64,000 nucleotides of DNA from Perca fluviatilis. Lineage: Eukaryota > Chordata > Actinopteri > Perciformes > Percidae. Positions 23,720-34,017 of the stretch are shown here, piece after piece. How positions within the stretch are numbered: the stretch's first letter is position 1; each line of letters starts with the position of its first letter. Position numbers and translations under genes: made by a program. The notes under the pieces are model-generated. The model did not search any database, had not been told where the DNA came from, and saw only the letters and a list, made by a program, of their open reading frames with translations. The stretch is from assembly GCF_010015445.1 (NCBI RefSeq), contig NC_053116.1, positions 28,949,285 through 29,013,284 on the forward strand. Direction: 5' to 3'.

Positions 23720-25021
23720 AGTCCATCAGTTGTTGAAACTTCCTTTAATCCAGGTTGTGGCACATAGTGGCATTATTGGCACATTGTTCAGAAATACAGT
23801 TCATCCTTCACCCACAGCAGCTCCTTGGGTTCATTTCTTTTCAAATGTCAAATGTTTTCCTTGAGACATCTGTGACGTCCACAGTCTTGTCCCACACATC
23901 CTGTAAATATACCTATATATAATCTATATCTAAATGACTGAACGTTTCTGGAAATATGGAGTGGCAGCATTGTGGCTGCTCTGCTTGTGATCTCTAGAAA
24001 AATAAATATCTTCACCAGTGTCCAAAGAGTGATCACACTATTTTACAAAAAAGCTGTTTTGTGTGTTTCTTGTTTCCAACTGGATCCTGTGGAGAATAAA
24101 ATCACCATTATGCCTCAGTAAGGATAACAAATGAACCCACTGTTACAAAACAAATGCTACTTCAACGCTGTTCGAAACATGTATCCAACCAACATGCAAC
24201 AACACCTTTATCAAACAGATAAAAGTGGCAAACGTATAACATACAATTCAACCCAAATATGAGGAAATACATTAGGCTGTGGCAGTATAATAATACGATA
24301 CTGTATATATAAGGCTGCAGCATAGGGGACATGCTGTGTAGAGCTGACTGAGACTGTGTCCAGACAACGGCGAGGCGCTGTCCTCTCACTACGCTATCTG
24401 CAGGCAATCTATTCCTTTTAAAATCTGGGTCAATAGCAGACGTTACACCTCCCCCCGGGCTTCCAGCAACACTGTGGGGCCAGAGCATGTGTTTAACTTT
24501 CACGCTTTGAATTTCAAATGCAGGCCATTCTGGCATATATTATCCATGCATAAAAATATGTCACAAGTCAAGAAAAAGTGCTCCTTCACTGCTGTTCAGA
24601 ATGTTCCAAATAATATGCATATCGGTGTATGGATGAGAGTGGCAACATAAATATTAATGAAAGTGTTTCAAATATGAGTGAAATCATTAATTGTGAGCAT
24701 ATAGCTTATTAATACTGATACTGTATATACATAATTAGTTTCTTATCTCGACGAAATACGTCTGATACGGCACCAAACTGGATTTCTCCACCCTTTTTTC
24801 ATTACTGCTCAGAAAATGGAACGGAGCATAAACATGTCACAAATAACAAACATATGCCAAGTTCCCCTCTATTCCCAAAGTGGAGCAGCATCACCACGGG
24901 GATCGAGGTAGCTTTGGCTCAGACGATGATTTGCAAGAGGACAAAGTGGCACAGTACCCACCAGAGCTTGAATTCAGGAAGTCTCTTTCACCCACAGGAA
25001 GTGAACAAGGCCTTCAGCTTG
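23720..25021 (-). other. ajap1: presumed ajap1 3' UTR with internal divergent duplication
   Basis: The sequence to the left of the ajap1 stop shows no splice donor that I would trust and is taken as 3' UTR. Its end is uncertain. One possible poly(A) signal on the minus strand is ATTAAA at 23749-23744. Two blocks at about 24150-24310 and 24575-24740 resemble each other in order and spacing: a CTTCA-CGCTGTTC-like start, an AGTGGCAA middle, CAAATATGAG, and a GATACTGTATATA end. This suggests an old tandem duplication of about 425 bp. A plus-strand open frame over 24880-25194 is antisense to this exon and is not counted as a gene. Confidence 0.45.
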
Positions 25022-25094
25022 TCAACAAGAGATCTCGAACCATTTCTCTGACACAAAGGCCACAGGTATCAGTTGACGTTCAGTGGGGGAAGGC
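25022..25094 (-). CDS. ajap1: ajap1 terminal coding exon (exon 5) with stop
   Basis: This short coding end is too small to show up as a long open frame. The acceptor is TTTATCCTACAG just above 25094. The first G completes Arg from exon 4, then PSPTERQLIPVAFVSEKWFE and ISC follow before a TGA at 25024-25022. Human AJAP1 ends in the same LIPVAFVSEKWFEISC, so the carboxyl terminus is conserved exactly. The exon carries on as 3' UTR to the left. Adding all visible exons gives about 388 residues plus a short missing N terminus, close to the human length of 411. Confidence 0.95.
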
Positions 25095-27328
25095 CTGTAG
25101 GATAAAGATGACAGAATGTTATTACTGGATGGAATACATATACATATTTATATTACATCCAATCAGTACTATATTTATTGTCAATAGCGTTTAACCTAAA
25201 TTATTTCTAAAGAGGCATTATTGCTGAGCAGGCACGTTGATAGGTTTCCTCAGAACACAGACATTGTTTTCCAAAGACTTCATACGTTCTCTACTGTGCT
25301 AATCGATAAACCTTCAGTGCCGCTGTCAGCGCTGTACTACAGAGATAATCACTTACTGAGACCTCCACTTCTTGGTGGAGGTAAAAATTCAAGAATAATC
25401 AGCACTATTGTTGCTAAAAATGTAGCCATCATTCTATGACTTTAAATAAACAAATCCAGACACTTTGTGGACTATTTACACCAGATGAATGATCCTCCCC
25501 TCACTGCCAGCATAATGAATCTGTCACAGACTTTGGATACGCAGAGTAAGTGTGACCATCTTTGCTGGCCCCTGCAGCAGATGAGTGTTACTGTTATCCA
25601 CTCAGACAGTAAACACTGTCAAAACTCAACCAAGCTTAATGTCGCACTACATATCAATGAAAGTTTAAGGTATAATGTGCCTAATTTCTATGTAAAACAC
25701 ACTTTCCTTGTCAATTTATATCACAAAGAGTGACACATCTTCACCCACAGAGAGAAGCAATTGTTAAAAACATTTTATGACTCTGTGGTTGCGTCTGCAA
25801 TCTTTTATGCAGTAGCCTGCTGGGGAGCTGGGAGCACAGAGAGGGAAAGGAAAAGACTCAACAAACTGGTGAAGAGGGCTAGCTCTGTTGTGGTCTGCCC
25901 TCTGGACACCATAGAGTAGGTGGGGGAGAGGAGGATGTTGGCCAGGCTGGCATCAATCATGGGCAACACCTCTCACCCCCTACATGAGACTGTGAGTTCC
26001 CTGAGTAGCTCCTTTAGCAGTAGACTGCTGCACCCTCAAGAAGGAGCGCTACCATAGACCATTCATTCCAGCAGCAGTCAGACTCTATAATGCAACATCA
26101 TAATGTAGCACTGCTAACTGTTTCTGCAATATGAGCCATACCTGGACAATATTCTGCACTATGCACATTTATCTATTTATTACTCTGTGTCACCTCCAAC
26201 TTTGCAATATGTCATCTCTATTCATTCGCACCTTACTCATCTGTATATCTGTGTTTATATACTGTCTGTTTATATAAGGTTGTTTATTGTGTAAATACGG
26301 TTGTTTTATTACTATTATTGTTATTATAACAATTTCTATTCTATTTTTCCATTCCCTATACTTTATGTATATTTTGTAGATGTGCATTTGTGTTATTCTG
26401 ATGTGTGTACATTTTTCTTTTGAGCTGCTGTAGCACAGGAATTTCCCCAGTGGGATTAATAAAGTCTATCTTATCTTAATTTAAACTCCTAGCGAAATGC
26501 AAACACAATGACTTACCAGTGTTACATCTTTTGCCACCCTTTTGGTATAAAGCAGCACATTTTAGCTGGGTTGGTAAACATGTGCAGTTTACTGATATCA
26601 CATTACATGACTTGTGGGTATTGAAGTTCAGTTTTCAAAGTATATATTTATATATCTGTCTGCCATTTGAAATGCTGTCAGAAGGATCAGTTAGACTGTA
26701 ATGACTTCACATCACGTTGCCCTACAGCTATAAATTGACTCATTACAACAATGAAAACAACTGGTAGGTGCATATTTTTGTGTGTAGCTTGAGCATGCCG
26801 AGGCACCCCGCTCCACCAGGTATCTGGCATGTGGACGAGGAATTAGGCGATGGAAGACAGCATTAAAGGCAACCAATTTGTGTGTGGCTTTGCTGAGAAA
26901 CAAACCTCAGACTGAAGCTAATTGTGGTTGAGAGTGACAGCACAGAAACCCGAGCACTTCGTGAAGAAAAAGTAAATTCACTACGATTGTTATTCCGATG
27001 TACTCTCTCTCGTCTGTTTGTCATCTTCTTCTTAATGCTTTATAATTTCATGTGCAAGTTATTAGAACATTTACCCCCTCGTAAAACCATTATTATTCAG
27101 AAATAGACATTGATTTCTTAACCCAATTTGAATTGATTTGGCTTTGGCATTCAGCATGGGGTTTCATAATATTTTAGACTCTAATAACATTAATGATAAT
27201 AACTGTGGTGGACAGAGACATCTCTTTAGAAAAGCATAAAAGGGCTGTGGATTTCCATTGCTGGCTGACTGAACAAATGTTCCAGTGTGCATTCACCCTG
27301 TGCTATAAACAGCCCTGGGCCAGCGTAC
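25095..27328 (-). other. ajap1: ajap1 intron 4
   Basis: This 2234-bp intron is bounded by GTACGC at its 5' end (27328) and CCTACAG at its 3' end (25095). It holds a 5'-truncated LINE tail at about 25741-26480. The remaining sequence, 25095-25740 and 26481-27328, shows no gene or repeat I can name. Confidence 0.85.
25741..26480 (+). pseudogene. 5'-truncated LINE 3' end
   Basis: In intron 4 of ajap1, antisense to it. The plus strand encodes the last part of a LINE reverse-transcriptase ORF: FYDSVVASAIFYAVACWGAG, KRLNKLVKRAS, then after a stop RRMLARLASIMGNTSHPLHE and FSSRLLHPQEG, with another stop before the end. It finishes with TTTCCCCAGTGGGATTAATA and a short tail of TATCT units, as in teleost LINEs of this kind. 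It is dead, with at least two in-frame stops. Confidence 0.85.
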
Positions 27329-27571
27329 CTGTTTCCGTTGTAAGCAGTCTTGTAGACAGGCGTCTGCTGGATCATCTCATCAGTGTAGATGGGCACGGCA
27401 GTCCGAACGCACTCATGTGAGCACTGCAGGCTGTCATTGTAGGCAGTGAATATGTCCACCTTGCTGGGCACCCGGGCTGGGGTGAAGTCTGTCAGGTTTT
27501 GGCAGCTTTCTTCCTGCTGGTGGATCTTGCGCTGATGGCTATTGTGGCGGCCATTTCCCGACTGCGCACAG
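27329..27571 (-). CDS. ajap1: ajap1 cytoplasmic exon (exon 4)
   Basis: This 243-bp exon runs from the acceptor GTTTTTGTAG to the donor ACAG|GTACGC. It begins with the C that completes the juxtamembrane Cys-Cys and continues AQSGNGRHNSHQRK, then QQEESCQNLTDFTPARVPS and ECVRTAVPIYTDE, and ends in NGN plus two bases of Arg. These blocks match the cytoplasmic tail of human AJAP1, the region known for basolateral targeting and catenin-linked junction association. Several tyrosines lie near the end (YTDE, VYKTAYNG). The last exon supplies the third base of the Arg codon. No frame breaks are seen. Confidence 0.95.
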
Positions 27572-27703
27572 CTACAAAAACACGCACCAAAGACAAGAAA
27601 CAAACATAAAATCATACCTTGTACCCTTCACATCATCTGCAAGGATTTCTGACAAAATGTGAGCTTCTACAGTTAAAGGAATAAATAAAGGAATCTTTCC
27701 TAC
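27572..27703 (-). other. ajap1: ajap1 intron 3 (132 bp)
   Basis: This very short intron runs from GTAGGAAAG to GTTTTTGTAG between the transmembrane and cytoplasmic exons. It contains nothing else recognisable. Confidence 0.9.
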
Positions 27704-27791
27704 CAGTTTTTAAGGACAAGTGTTGTAATCAAGGCTGCGATAACCATAATGAGAGACACAGTGATTGTGATTATCTGGTGGACTGCCAAAC
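27704..27791 (-). CDS. ajap1: ajap1 transmembrane exon (exon 3)
   Basis: This 88-bp exon lies between the acceptor TTTTTGCAG and the donor TG|GTAGGA. It completes the split Gly and encodes LAVHQ followed by the single transmembrane helix, roughly IITITVSLIMVIAALITTLV, then LKN and the first two bases of a Cys codon. I recall this stretch as identical or nearly so in human AJAP1, which makes it the most diagnostic piece of the gene. The helix anchors the protein so that the exon 2 product is outside and exon 4 is in the cytoplasm. It lies 23.5 kb from exon 2 and only 132 bp from exon 4. Confidence 0.95.
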
Positions 27792-28717
27792 CTGCAAAAA
27801 GAAAATAAACACAAGATAATTTACATCTATGGAGGAAATGGTTTCGCTCCCGTTGCCCACAGCAAAGAGCCATGCACTTCACTTCTCTTTTGTTTTCTGT
27901 ACTGTACAAACCCACTGCACCCTACAGAGTATCAAGGGCAGCTCACTTGAAAAGCAGAGGATGATAACCTAGAACAATTTTGCTCTTCAGTAAGTATTGA
28001 TGACTCTGTCATCCACTGCGATTCATAATTTAAGAGTAACATACATTATTCCATTACAGTACAGCCAACTGTAATGGATAACCAAGTTGAAGTTTTCTCT
28101 AAGTACTTATAAAACTTATAATTCTTATGTCATTATTTTTCAAACCAGATGAACCCTTCAATAGAAGACCCACATTTACATACAAGAGCTGGTATGCTTT
28201 TTTCTAACCTTTTTACCACCATATATCCATAGATTTTGCCCTTAGGCTTTTTATTTAAACATGATGTGAGAGCAAATTGTTTGATATGGTATATCAAATA
28301 AAATATTTGATCAAAAGGTTGTCCTGACAGGTAGGGTAGTCTGAGTGCTTTGAAAAGGGAGAATGCATGGTAGAGGAATGCGAAAACACACATAATGTAC
28401 ATAAGCATTAAAGCTGGTTTAGAGTAATAGAGGAGGTGTTCATGCTTAAGAGCTTCAGCGGCAAATTTAGGACACTGTTAGTATTTATTATAAATTGAAT
28501 TTAAAACAGTTTTAATAGCAAAAAAAAAGAAAATCAAATTTGCCTAAAACCAGATATGGACAATCAGAAATATTTTTTTTGTGAATCAAACTTAATATGT
28601 GACCAACTTGAAGTGTAAAATTGTTAATAAGAACATAAATGCAACAGCACTGCTTTATTTTTATTTATTTATTTTTTATTCACAATGCCACTACCTATAC
28701 AATAATACAGTTGGGGT

Positions 28718-29511
28718 TAGGGATGGGCATGATTATTAGGAATTTCGTCGATCACGTTAATTTGGTATCGATTACACTAATACTGGTTGCGTTGCGTAGT
28801 GTGAGTCTTGAAGCAATTAAATTAATTTCACAGTGTGGCAGCAATTAAACATTTTATCACTCGGGGGCAATATTTGACTCCATACTCAGTTACCTGGCTG
28901 TGAGTTTCCATTTTGATTTCAAAAGTTATCATGAAGAGGACACGGCGAAGTGTGGAGTGGGACCATCAGGGGACAATTTAGATTATTATTTTTTTTTTTA
29001 ATGACTTAGTTCACTGCAAACACTGAGATGCCGTGTATAAGTACAACACGGCCACGACTCAAATGATGTAGCCTACCACTAAACAAAGTGCAACCGACCC
29101 TGGTTAATGTTGGTGGCGGCCGCGGTGCATCCTGCCCTGTCTCAACCTAGCATAAACTCGGCGTTAGCATGGAGGAGCTGCGATGCACAACGAGCAGAGA
29201 AAATTACCCAAGGGATTTGCAAGTTAATTGAGATGGATATTGGAACCAGCATATCACATTTCGTTACGACGTACCATCACCAGACTGGTAGAAACTCACT
29301 ACGAAGAACGGAATAAGGTTCCCCGGGCTGGCCAAGTTAGCGCGGAGGTACCTGTGCATCCCGGCATTTTTGTATTTTCATTGCATTTTTAATTTATAAA
29401 AAGTTAAATAAATAATGAATTTTAATATAAAAATATGAATGATTAATCGATAGTCGATCATTAATTCTCCCGACGATCAACTAAGAAAATTTAATCGAAT
29501 GCCCATCCCTA
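28718..29511. mobile_element. hAT-type non-autonomous element in LINE 3' UTR
   Basis: The ends TAGGGATGGGCAT and ATGCCCATCCCTA are perfect inverted repeats. The flanks are an exact 8-bp duplication GTTGGGGT at 28710-28717 and 29512-29519. Eight-base duplications and TAGGG-type ends are typical of hAT transposons. The 794-bp interior has no complete transposase. A short open frame at 29107-29316 may be a remnant or chance. Confidence 0.93.
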
Positions 29512-29760
29512 GTTGGGGTACAAGATCAATTGGGTAGAGTGAATGGGTCCCCCAAAGAAGCTAGAAAAGCTTATAGGTGGGGGCCCATGATTCATGAAAG
29601 GGTAGTGGTACAGACTATAGAATACACAGATACAACCTGTATCCAGATGATGATGAATAAATGCCCGCAAAAAGCGCACCAGTACATACTTAACATTACA
29701 TACACATACAATCATACACATACATCCCAGTAGTCCCAGTAGTTTTATATTAGATATAGG

Positions 29761-32700
29761 TTAATAAGAAATGTTTTTTAGTTGTCTTTTGAAGTTGGAG
29801 ATCGAGGGCAACACCTTGAGGCCATCATCAATCCCGTTCCAGATCTGCGACCCCCTCAAACAACACTCATACTGGCGTGGATATGTCGGCGACATTTTCC
29901 TGATATAAGTGGTTTGATTGTCGTTTGGTATGTACGCTGGGGGTTGGAGATGGGAACAAGACTACTCAATCTAGAGTTCAGCCTGTTGACAATTTGGAAC
30001 ATAAGGCAGGCATTATGATATTCATTTAGCTCAGTCAGTCTTAGTAACTCAAAACGGTGGAATAGAGGTTGGGTGGGGGAATTTATCTCTGACCAAGACA
30101 GAGCCCGTATGACTTTCTTTTGCAAGGATATACGTTTCTTAAGATTGCTGGTGAAAGTGTTACACCATATCACATTACAATAGTTAAGGTGTGGTTCAAA
30201 GAGAGTTTTATACAACGTGAGAAGGGCAGACAGAGGAAGGAAATGTCTGATCTTATAGAACAAGCCAACATACTTGGACAGTTTTTGTTTACAAGATAGT
30301 CGATATGACATTTAAAGTTGAGTCGTCAATGAGGACCCCCAGAAATTTAGTGGAATGCACTCTTTTTATCTCCTGACCATTAATTTTAATCAGGCAGTGA
30401 TCAGTGTTTTTAAATTTTTTACACGATTTAAATAAAATGAAATTTGTTTTGCTGACATTTAATGACAGTTTATTACATTTAAACCAGGAGTCCATTTTGG
30501 TTAACTCTGAGTTTACTATATCTTGTAGAATAAGTGGGTTCCTGCGTGATCAATTTTGTGTTGTCTGCCAACACATTCTCACACCCAACTCGTAAAATAA
30601 GGACGTTCGGTCAGGAGCCTTTCTCGTTCTTATTGACGTTAAAAGTCTCCTTTAGCGTCTCATGTAAACGTGCTTGGTCGCCACTATTGCCGAGTCGCAA
30701 GCGGGGGAGAACGCCTCACACGCCAGGAGACGGCCGTGGGTGAAGCGCGACAATAACGGAATCGCGGAGGTTGGGTTTAGGAGAAAAACAATGGGGAAAG
30801 GACACCTCAAAAGCCGGGAAACACACGCCGGAGACGGGGAAACAAAAACGCCACACGCAGGACGCAAACCCGGGGAAGGACGCCTCAAAAGCCAGTAAAC
30901 GCACGCCGGAGACGGGGAAACAAAAAACGGCACACGCGGGACGCGAACCCGAGTCTTTCCCCTTACATACCACTCGCTAAATCTCATCCAACTGCAGCTC
31001 TCCCCAGTACATTACACATATACACCGAAGGGTGCCTTTTTCGTCGCATCAGACGCTGAAGGCCACTGACCAAACATACTTATTTTACGAGTTTGGAATG
31101 AGAACGGGTTGTGTCTGCAAAAATTATTTTATGAAATATTTTAGAGGAATTTATGAAATACCAACGAAAGAAAATATCAACACCACATTTTCCCTCTTCA
31201 ATGCAGTCATTTATTTGTTCTATTAGGTTGAGTATTGCCATACAGGTTGTACTCTTTTTTTTCTAAAACCGTACTGAGAGGGAACAACAATATCTAGTTT
31301 ATGAAGATAGCCACTTAGTCTAGTGTATACTACTTTCTCCATTACTTTAGAGAAAGTGGGTAGAATTGATATGGGCCGGTAATTGCTCATATCATTTCTG
31401 TCGCCTGATTTAAAAATTGGAATTATCTTAGCAATTTTTGTAATTTTAGGTACAGTGCCAGTAAGTAAAGAAACGTTGATGCAGTGAGCCAGTGGCTCTA
31501 CAATGACATTTGCAATGGCTTTCATGATCTTACTACATATTCCATCTACACCAGCGGTGTACGAGCTCCTCAAGTACAAAATGATCTTGAGGAGCTCAGT
31601 ACTATCTGTCGGTACCATGAAAAATTTGTGAATGTAGCTACCAGAAAGAAAATGCTTGAAGATGACACCCTGGGGTTGATTTATCTTCTTAGCCAGATTT
31701 ACACCTATTGAGGCAAAATGATTATTAAAACTCTGTACAAGATCAGCTTTGGCATCACCAAAGTCTGGCAGATTAGTAGGTTTATGTCTCCTTTTGAGGA
31801 CTTCATTTAACACATTCCATGACCTCCTGCAGTCCCCCTGTGAAGCTTCTAAGAGTTCAGTGTAATGACTTATTTTGCTCTTTCTTATGATCTGCGTTAG
31901 TTTATTTTTATAAGAAATATATTTCTCTTTATTTAAGCTAGAAGGATTTTTTATGTAGGATCTGTAAAGCCTACTTTTATATTTAATAGACTTTAAAATT
32001 CCCTTCGTAATCCAAGGGTTCTGGAGGGTAGTGCTGCATCTGACAGTCTTCTCAGGGATTGTGTCCTTGATGGAGTCTTGAATGATCTTTATCAGACTGT
32101 CATATGCTGCATCAGGAGTCCCACTGTCATAGACAGAGTCCCACGACTTGGTCTGTAAGTCAACACTTAGGTGCTGTAAGGTTCTCTCGTTGAGGATTTT
32201 AGATTTAATTTTAGAGAGTGGGGGAGAGAACGATTTGCCAGAGCCAAAAAATATTACAATGGGAAAATGGTCTGTGATGTCAGACTGCACGACTCCTGTC
32301 ACCAGCTTGGTATTTTGAATATTAGTAATGATATTGTCAATAATCGTTTTGGATGTCTGTGTAACTCTATTAATGGTGGGGAAGAAAGACGAGGAATGCA
32401 ATGTGTTCATAAAGTCATGTTTTGCCCCATCTTCCTTGGAAATATCAATGTTATAATCACCAAGGAGTATACAGTCTTTTTTTTTTAGCTTATTCTGTTT
32501 ATGTAATAGATCTTCCAGTTTACAGCAAAAAGTGTCAACAGCAGAGTCTGGTGGGCGATAGAGTACACCGACAATAAATATTTTGTCATTATTGTTAATC
32601 TCAATAAATAAAGACTCACAGTGGTCATCCTCTAAATAAAGATCACAGGTTTTTACTTGGAGACTGTTCTTAACATAGAGGCAGACCCCTCCACCTGTTC

Positions 32701-32890
32701 TATTTGGTCTGTTCTTAATGTGTAGATTGTACCCATCGAGGTTAAGTAAATCGGCATATGAAAAATCATTAAGCCAGGTTTCACTACACCCAATAACATC
32801 AAAATGACAACTTGAATTAGACAGTAAGGAAGCTAAATCAGAATGATGTTTGTTTAGGCTTCTGATGTTTAAATGTAACAATGAATTATT
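29761..32890 (-). pseudogene. LINE ORF2 endonuclease/reverse transcriptase, broken
   Basis: The frame opens directly after the ORF1 TAG. The endonuclease is intact, with LNIRSLNKHH, the catalytic CSETWL, LGDYNID and SDITDHFPIV blocks in order. The reverse transcriptase follows: AGVDGICSKI, then IIPIFKSGD, SNYRPISILP and SQYGFRK. At about 31255 an A8 run shifts the frame, and the reading resumes as MAILNLIEQINDCIEEGKCG. Roughly 80 residues that carry the first catalytic Asp and the GxPQG region are then missing, and the text jumps to FINSSKIFHKIIFAD. There a 543-bp transposon interrupts it. Beyond it come further shifts around WFKCNKLSLNVSKT and LGVLIDD, then FEPHLNYCNVIW, and the end near 29761 (NFKRQLKNIS). 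The protein cannot be functional. Confidence 0.88.
30569..31111. mobile_element. 543-bp inverted-repeat transposon, 7-bp TSD, inside LINE RT
   Basis: The inverted ends begin CAACACATTCTC on the left and CAACCCGTTCTC when the right end is reverse-complemented. Both continue into CTCGTAAAATAAG and GGTCAG, about 55 bp of imperfect TIR. The element is flanked by exact 7-bp duplications TGTCTGC at 30562-30568 and 31112-31118. There is no coding capacity. The interior is GC-rich and holds two copies of a unit of about 79 bp (from about 30796 and 30875; both contain CACGCCGGAGACGGGG). The superfamily is not assigned: a 7-bp duplication fits P-like or Dada-like elements, and an 8-bp hAT duplication with one mismatch is also possible. 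Confidence 0.85.
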
Positions 32891-33613
32891 CTATATATCA
32901 TTTAATGGTTTTAAGTTATCAGGGTCAAGAACATTACAAGTAATATTGCCACCCATATCAATGCAGTTGACCGCCTTAAACTCATTCCGCTGCTCCATAA
33001 CCTGTGGAGGATAATCCTCAAACACAAGGATGGGATGATCCCGGAACTTCAGTTTACCCCTCATGGTCCGGGAATGGTGGATGATCTTGTCCTTTACCTG
33101 GAACCTGAGAAGACGAATGATGACCGGTCTTGGTCGCTGGTTGGGTGGAGGTTTAAGTGCCAGGGCTCTATGAGCCCGTTCACACTCCACAGGCGAATCG
33201 AGGACCCCTCCAAAGACCTCGTTGAGCATCCCGGTGAAGAAAGCCGTCGGCCCAGGCCCCTCCATGAATTCAGGTACACCGATAACCCTGATGTTGTTGC
33301 GCCGGCACCGTGACCCGAGGTCGACAACTTTAGTTGCTAGTTTAGTATGGTCTCTCTGTAGGTTGGTGATAGCTTCCTTGGCAACCTTCAGGCATACCTC
33401 TTGCGCGTCACATTCATTCTCAAGTATTTCGAGTTTCTCAACATGTTCTGTCATGGTAGTTAAGACACCGTTCAACTTGGTCTCAAGAGCTGAGAGAGTT
33501 TGTTTAAAGTCCTCGGAGATGGCAGTTCGATGAGACTCAAGCAGGTGGGTGAGGGACACCATGGTGACCGCCTCGGCATTTGTGTTGGTCTGCACCGCTT
33601 TAGTTTTCGGCAT
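32891..33613 (-). CDS. LINE ORF1 protein, L1-type (Transposase_22-like)
   Basis: The frame is intact and codes 240 residues from ATG at 33613 to TAG at 32893-32891. About residues 20-95 look like a coiled coil with regular Leu/Ile and charged positions (LETKLNGVLTTMTEHVEKLE). Next come RRNNIRVIGVPE and ERAHRALA, then RPRPVIIRLLRFQVKDKII and FEDYPPQVMEQRNEFKAV. These blocks are the RNA-recognition and C-terminal domains of L1-type ORF1 proteins, which are RNA-binding chaperones that coat the LINE transcript. After EFKAV the similarity stops: about 25 residues follow (NCIDMGGN to LKPLNDI) that do not look like an L1 ORF1 end. The stop is directly followed, in the same frame, by the endonuclease ORF. 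An ATG is used rather than the GTG two codons upstream. Confidence 0.85.
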   Translation of the reverse strand: MPKTKAVQTNTNAEAVTMVSLTHLLESHRTAISEDFKQTLSALETKLNGVLTTMTEHVEKLEILENECDAQEVCLKVAKEAITNLQRDHTKLATKVVDLGSRCRRNNIRVIGVPEFMEGPGPTAFFTGMLNEVFGGVLDSPVECERAHRALALKPPPNQRPRPVIIRLLRFQVKDKIIHHSRTMRGKLKFRDHPILVFEDYPPQVMEQRNEFKAVNCIDMGGNITCNVLDPDNLKPLNDI

Positions 33614-34017
33614 GGTCACAGCAGCTCAATAGCAGATCAGCAAGTTAGTAAATCAACTACTTTAGGTTTAGGAGAGAGTTAGGTTACAAACGGTGAGTTT
33701 AAGGATAAGCAAACATTAGCAAGAGTGCGAGACGCAGCGTGCTTCACTTGTTACCACATCACGTCAAATAAGCAATGTCAATACGTCATTCTTTCATACT
33801 TTCACAACTCACATCTTGTCAAACTACACAATTCACAGAATTTATATATTTTTTTACAATTTTGGGTTGGGTAAGGATTACAATTTTCCAGTGTGTCAAC
33901 TTAATGTTACACTAAATCAAACTAATACTTTAAAGGTCACACTTCAGAAACAGTGTTTTGAAAGTTCTTAAGACTTTACATGAAAAATAATATATATTCT
34001 TTTCCTTTTCAGGAAAC

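Larger units (their letters stand above)
28654..33770 (-). mobile_element. CR1/L2-like LINE with two nested transposons
   Basis: This is a minus-strand non-LTR retrotransposon inside ajap1 intron 2. In element order it has a 5' leader from about 33770, an ORF1, an apurinic-type endonuclease, a reverse transcriptase, a 3' UTR, and a 3' end of ATAAATAAATAAA type at about 28654. It is close to full length, which is unusual for LINEs in fish genomes, where 5' truncation is common. Two foreign elements sit in it: an inverted-repeat transposon at 30569-31111 and a hAT element at 28718-29511. The 5' limit is estimated and no target-site duplication was found. The clade (L2, CR1, Rex1-like) cannot be fixed by eye. 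Confidence 0.85.

Noticed and set aside
24880..25194. Plus-strand open frame of 104 codons with a protein-like look (SFGSDDDLQEDK)
   Set aside because: It is antisense to the last ajap1 exon and its 3' UTR, whose reading is fixed by splice sites and the conserved carboxyl end.
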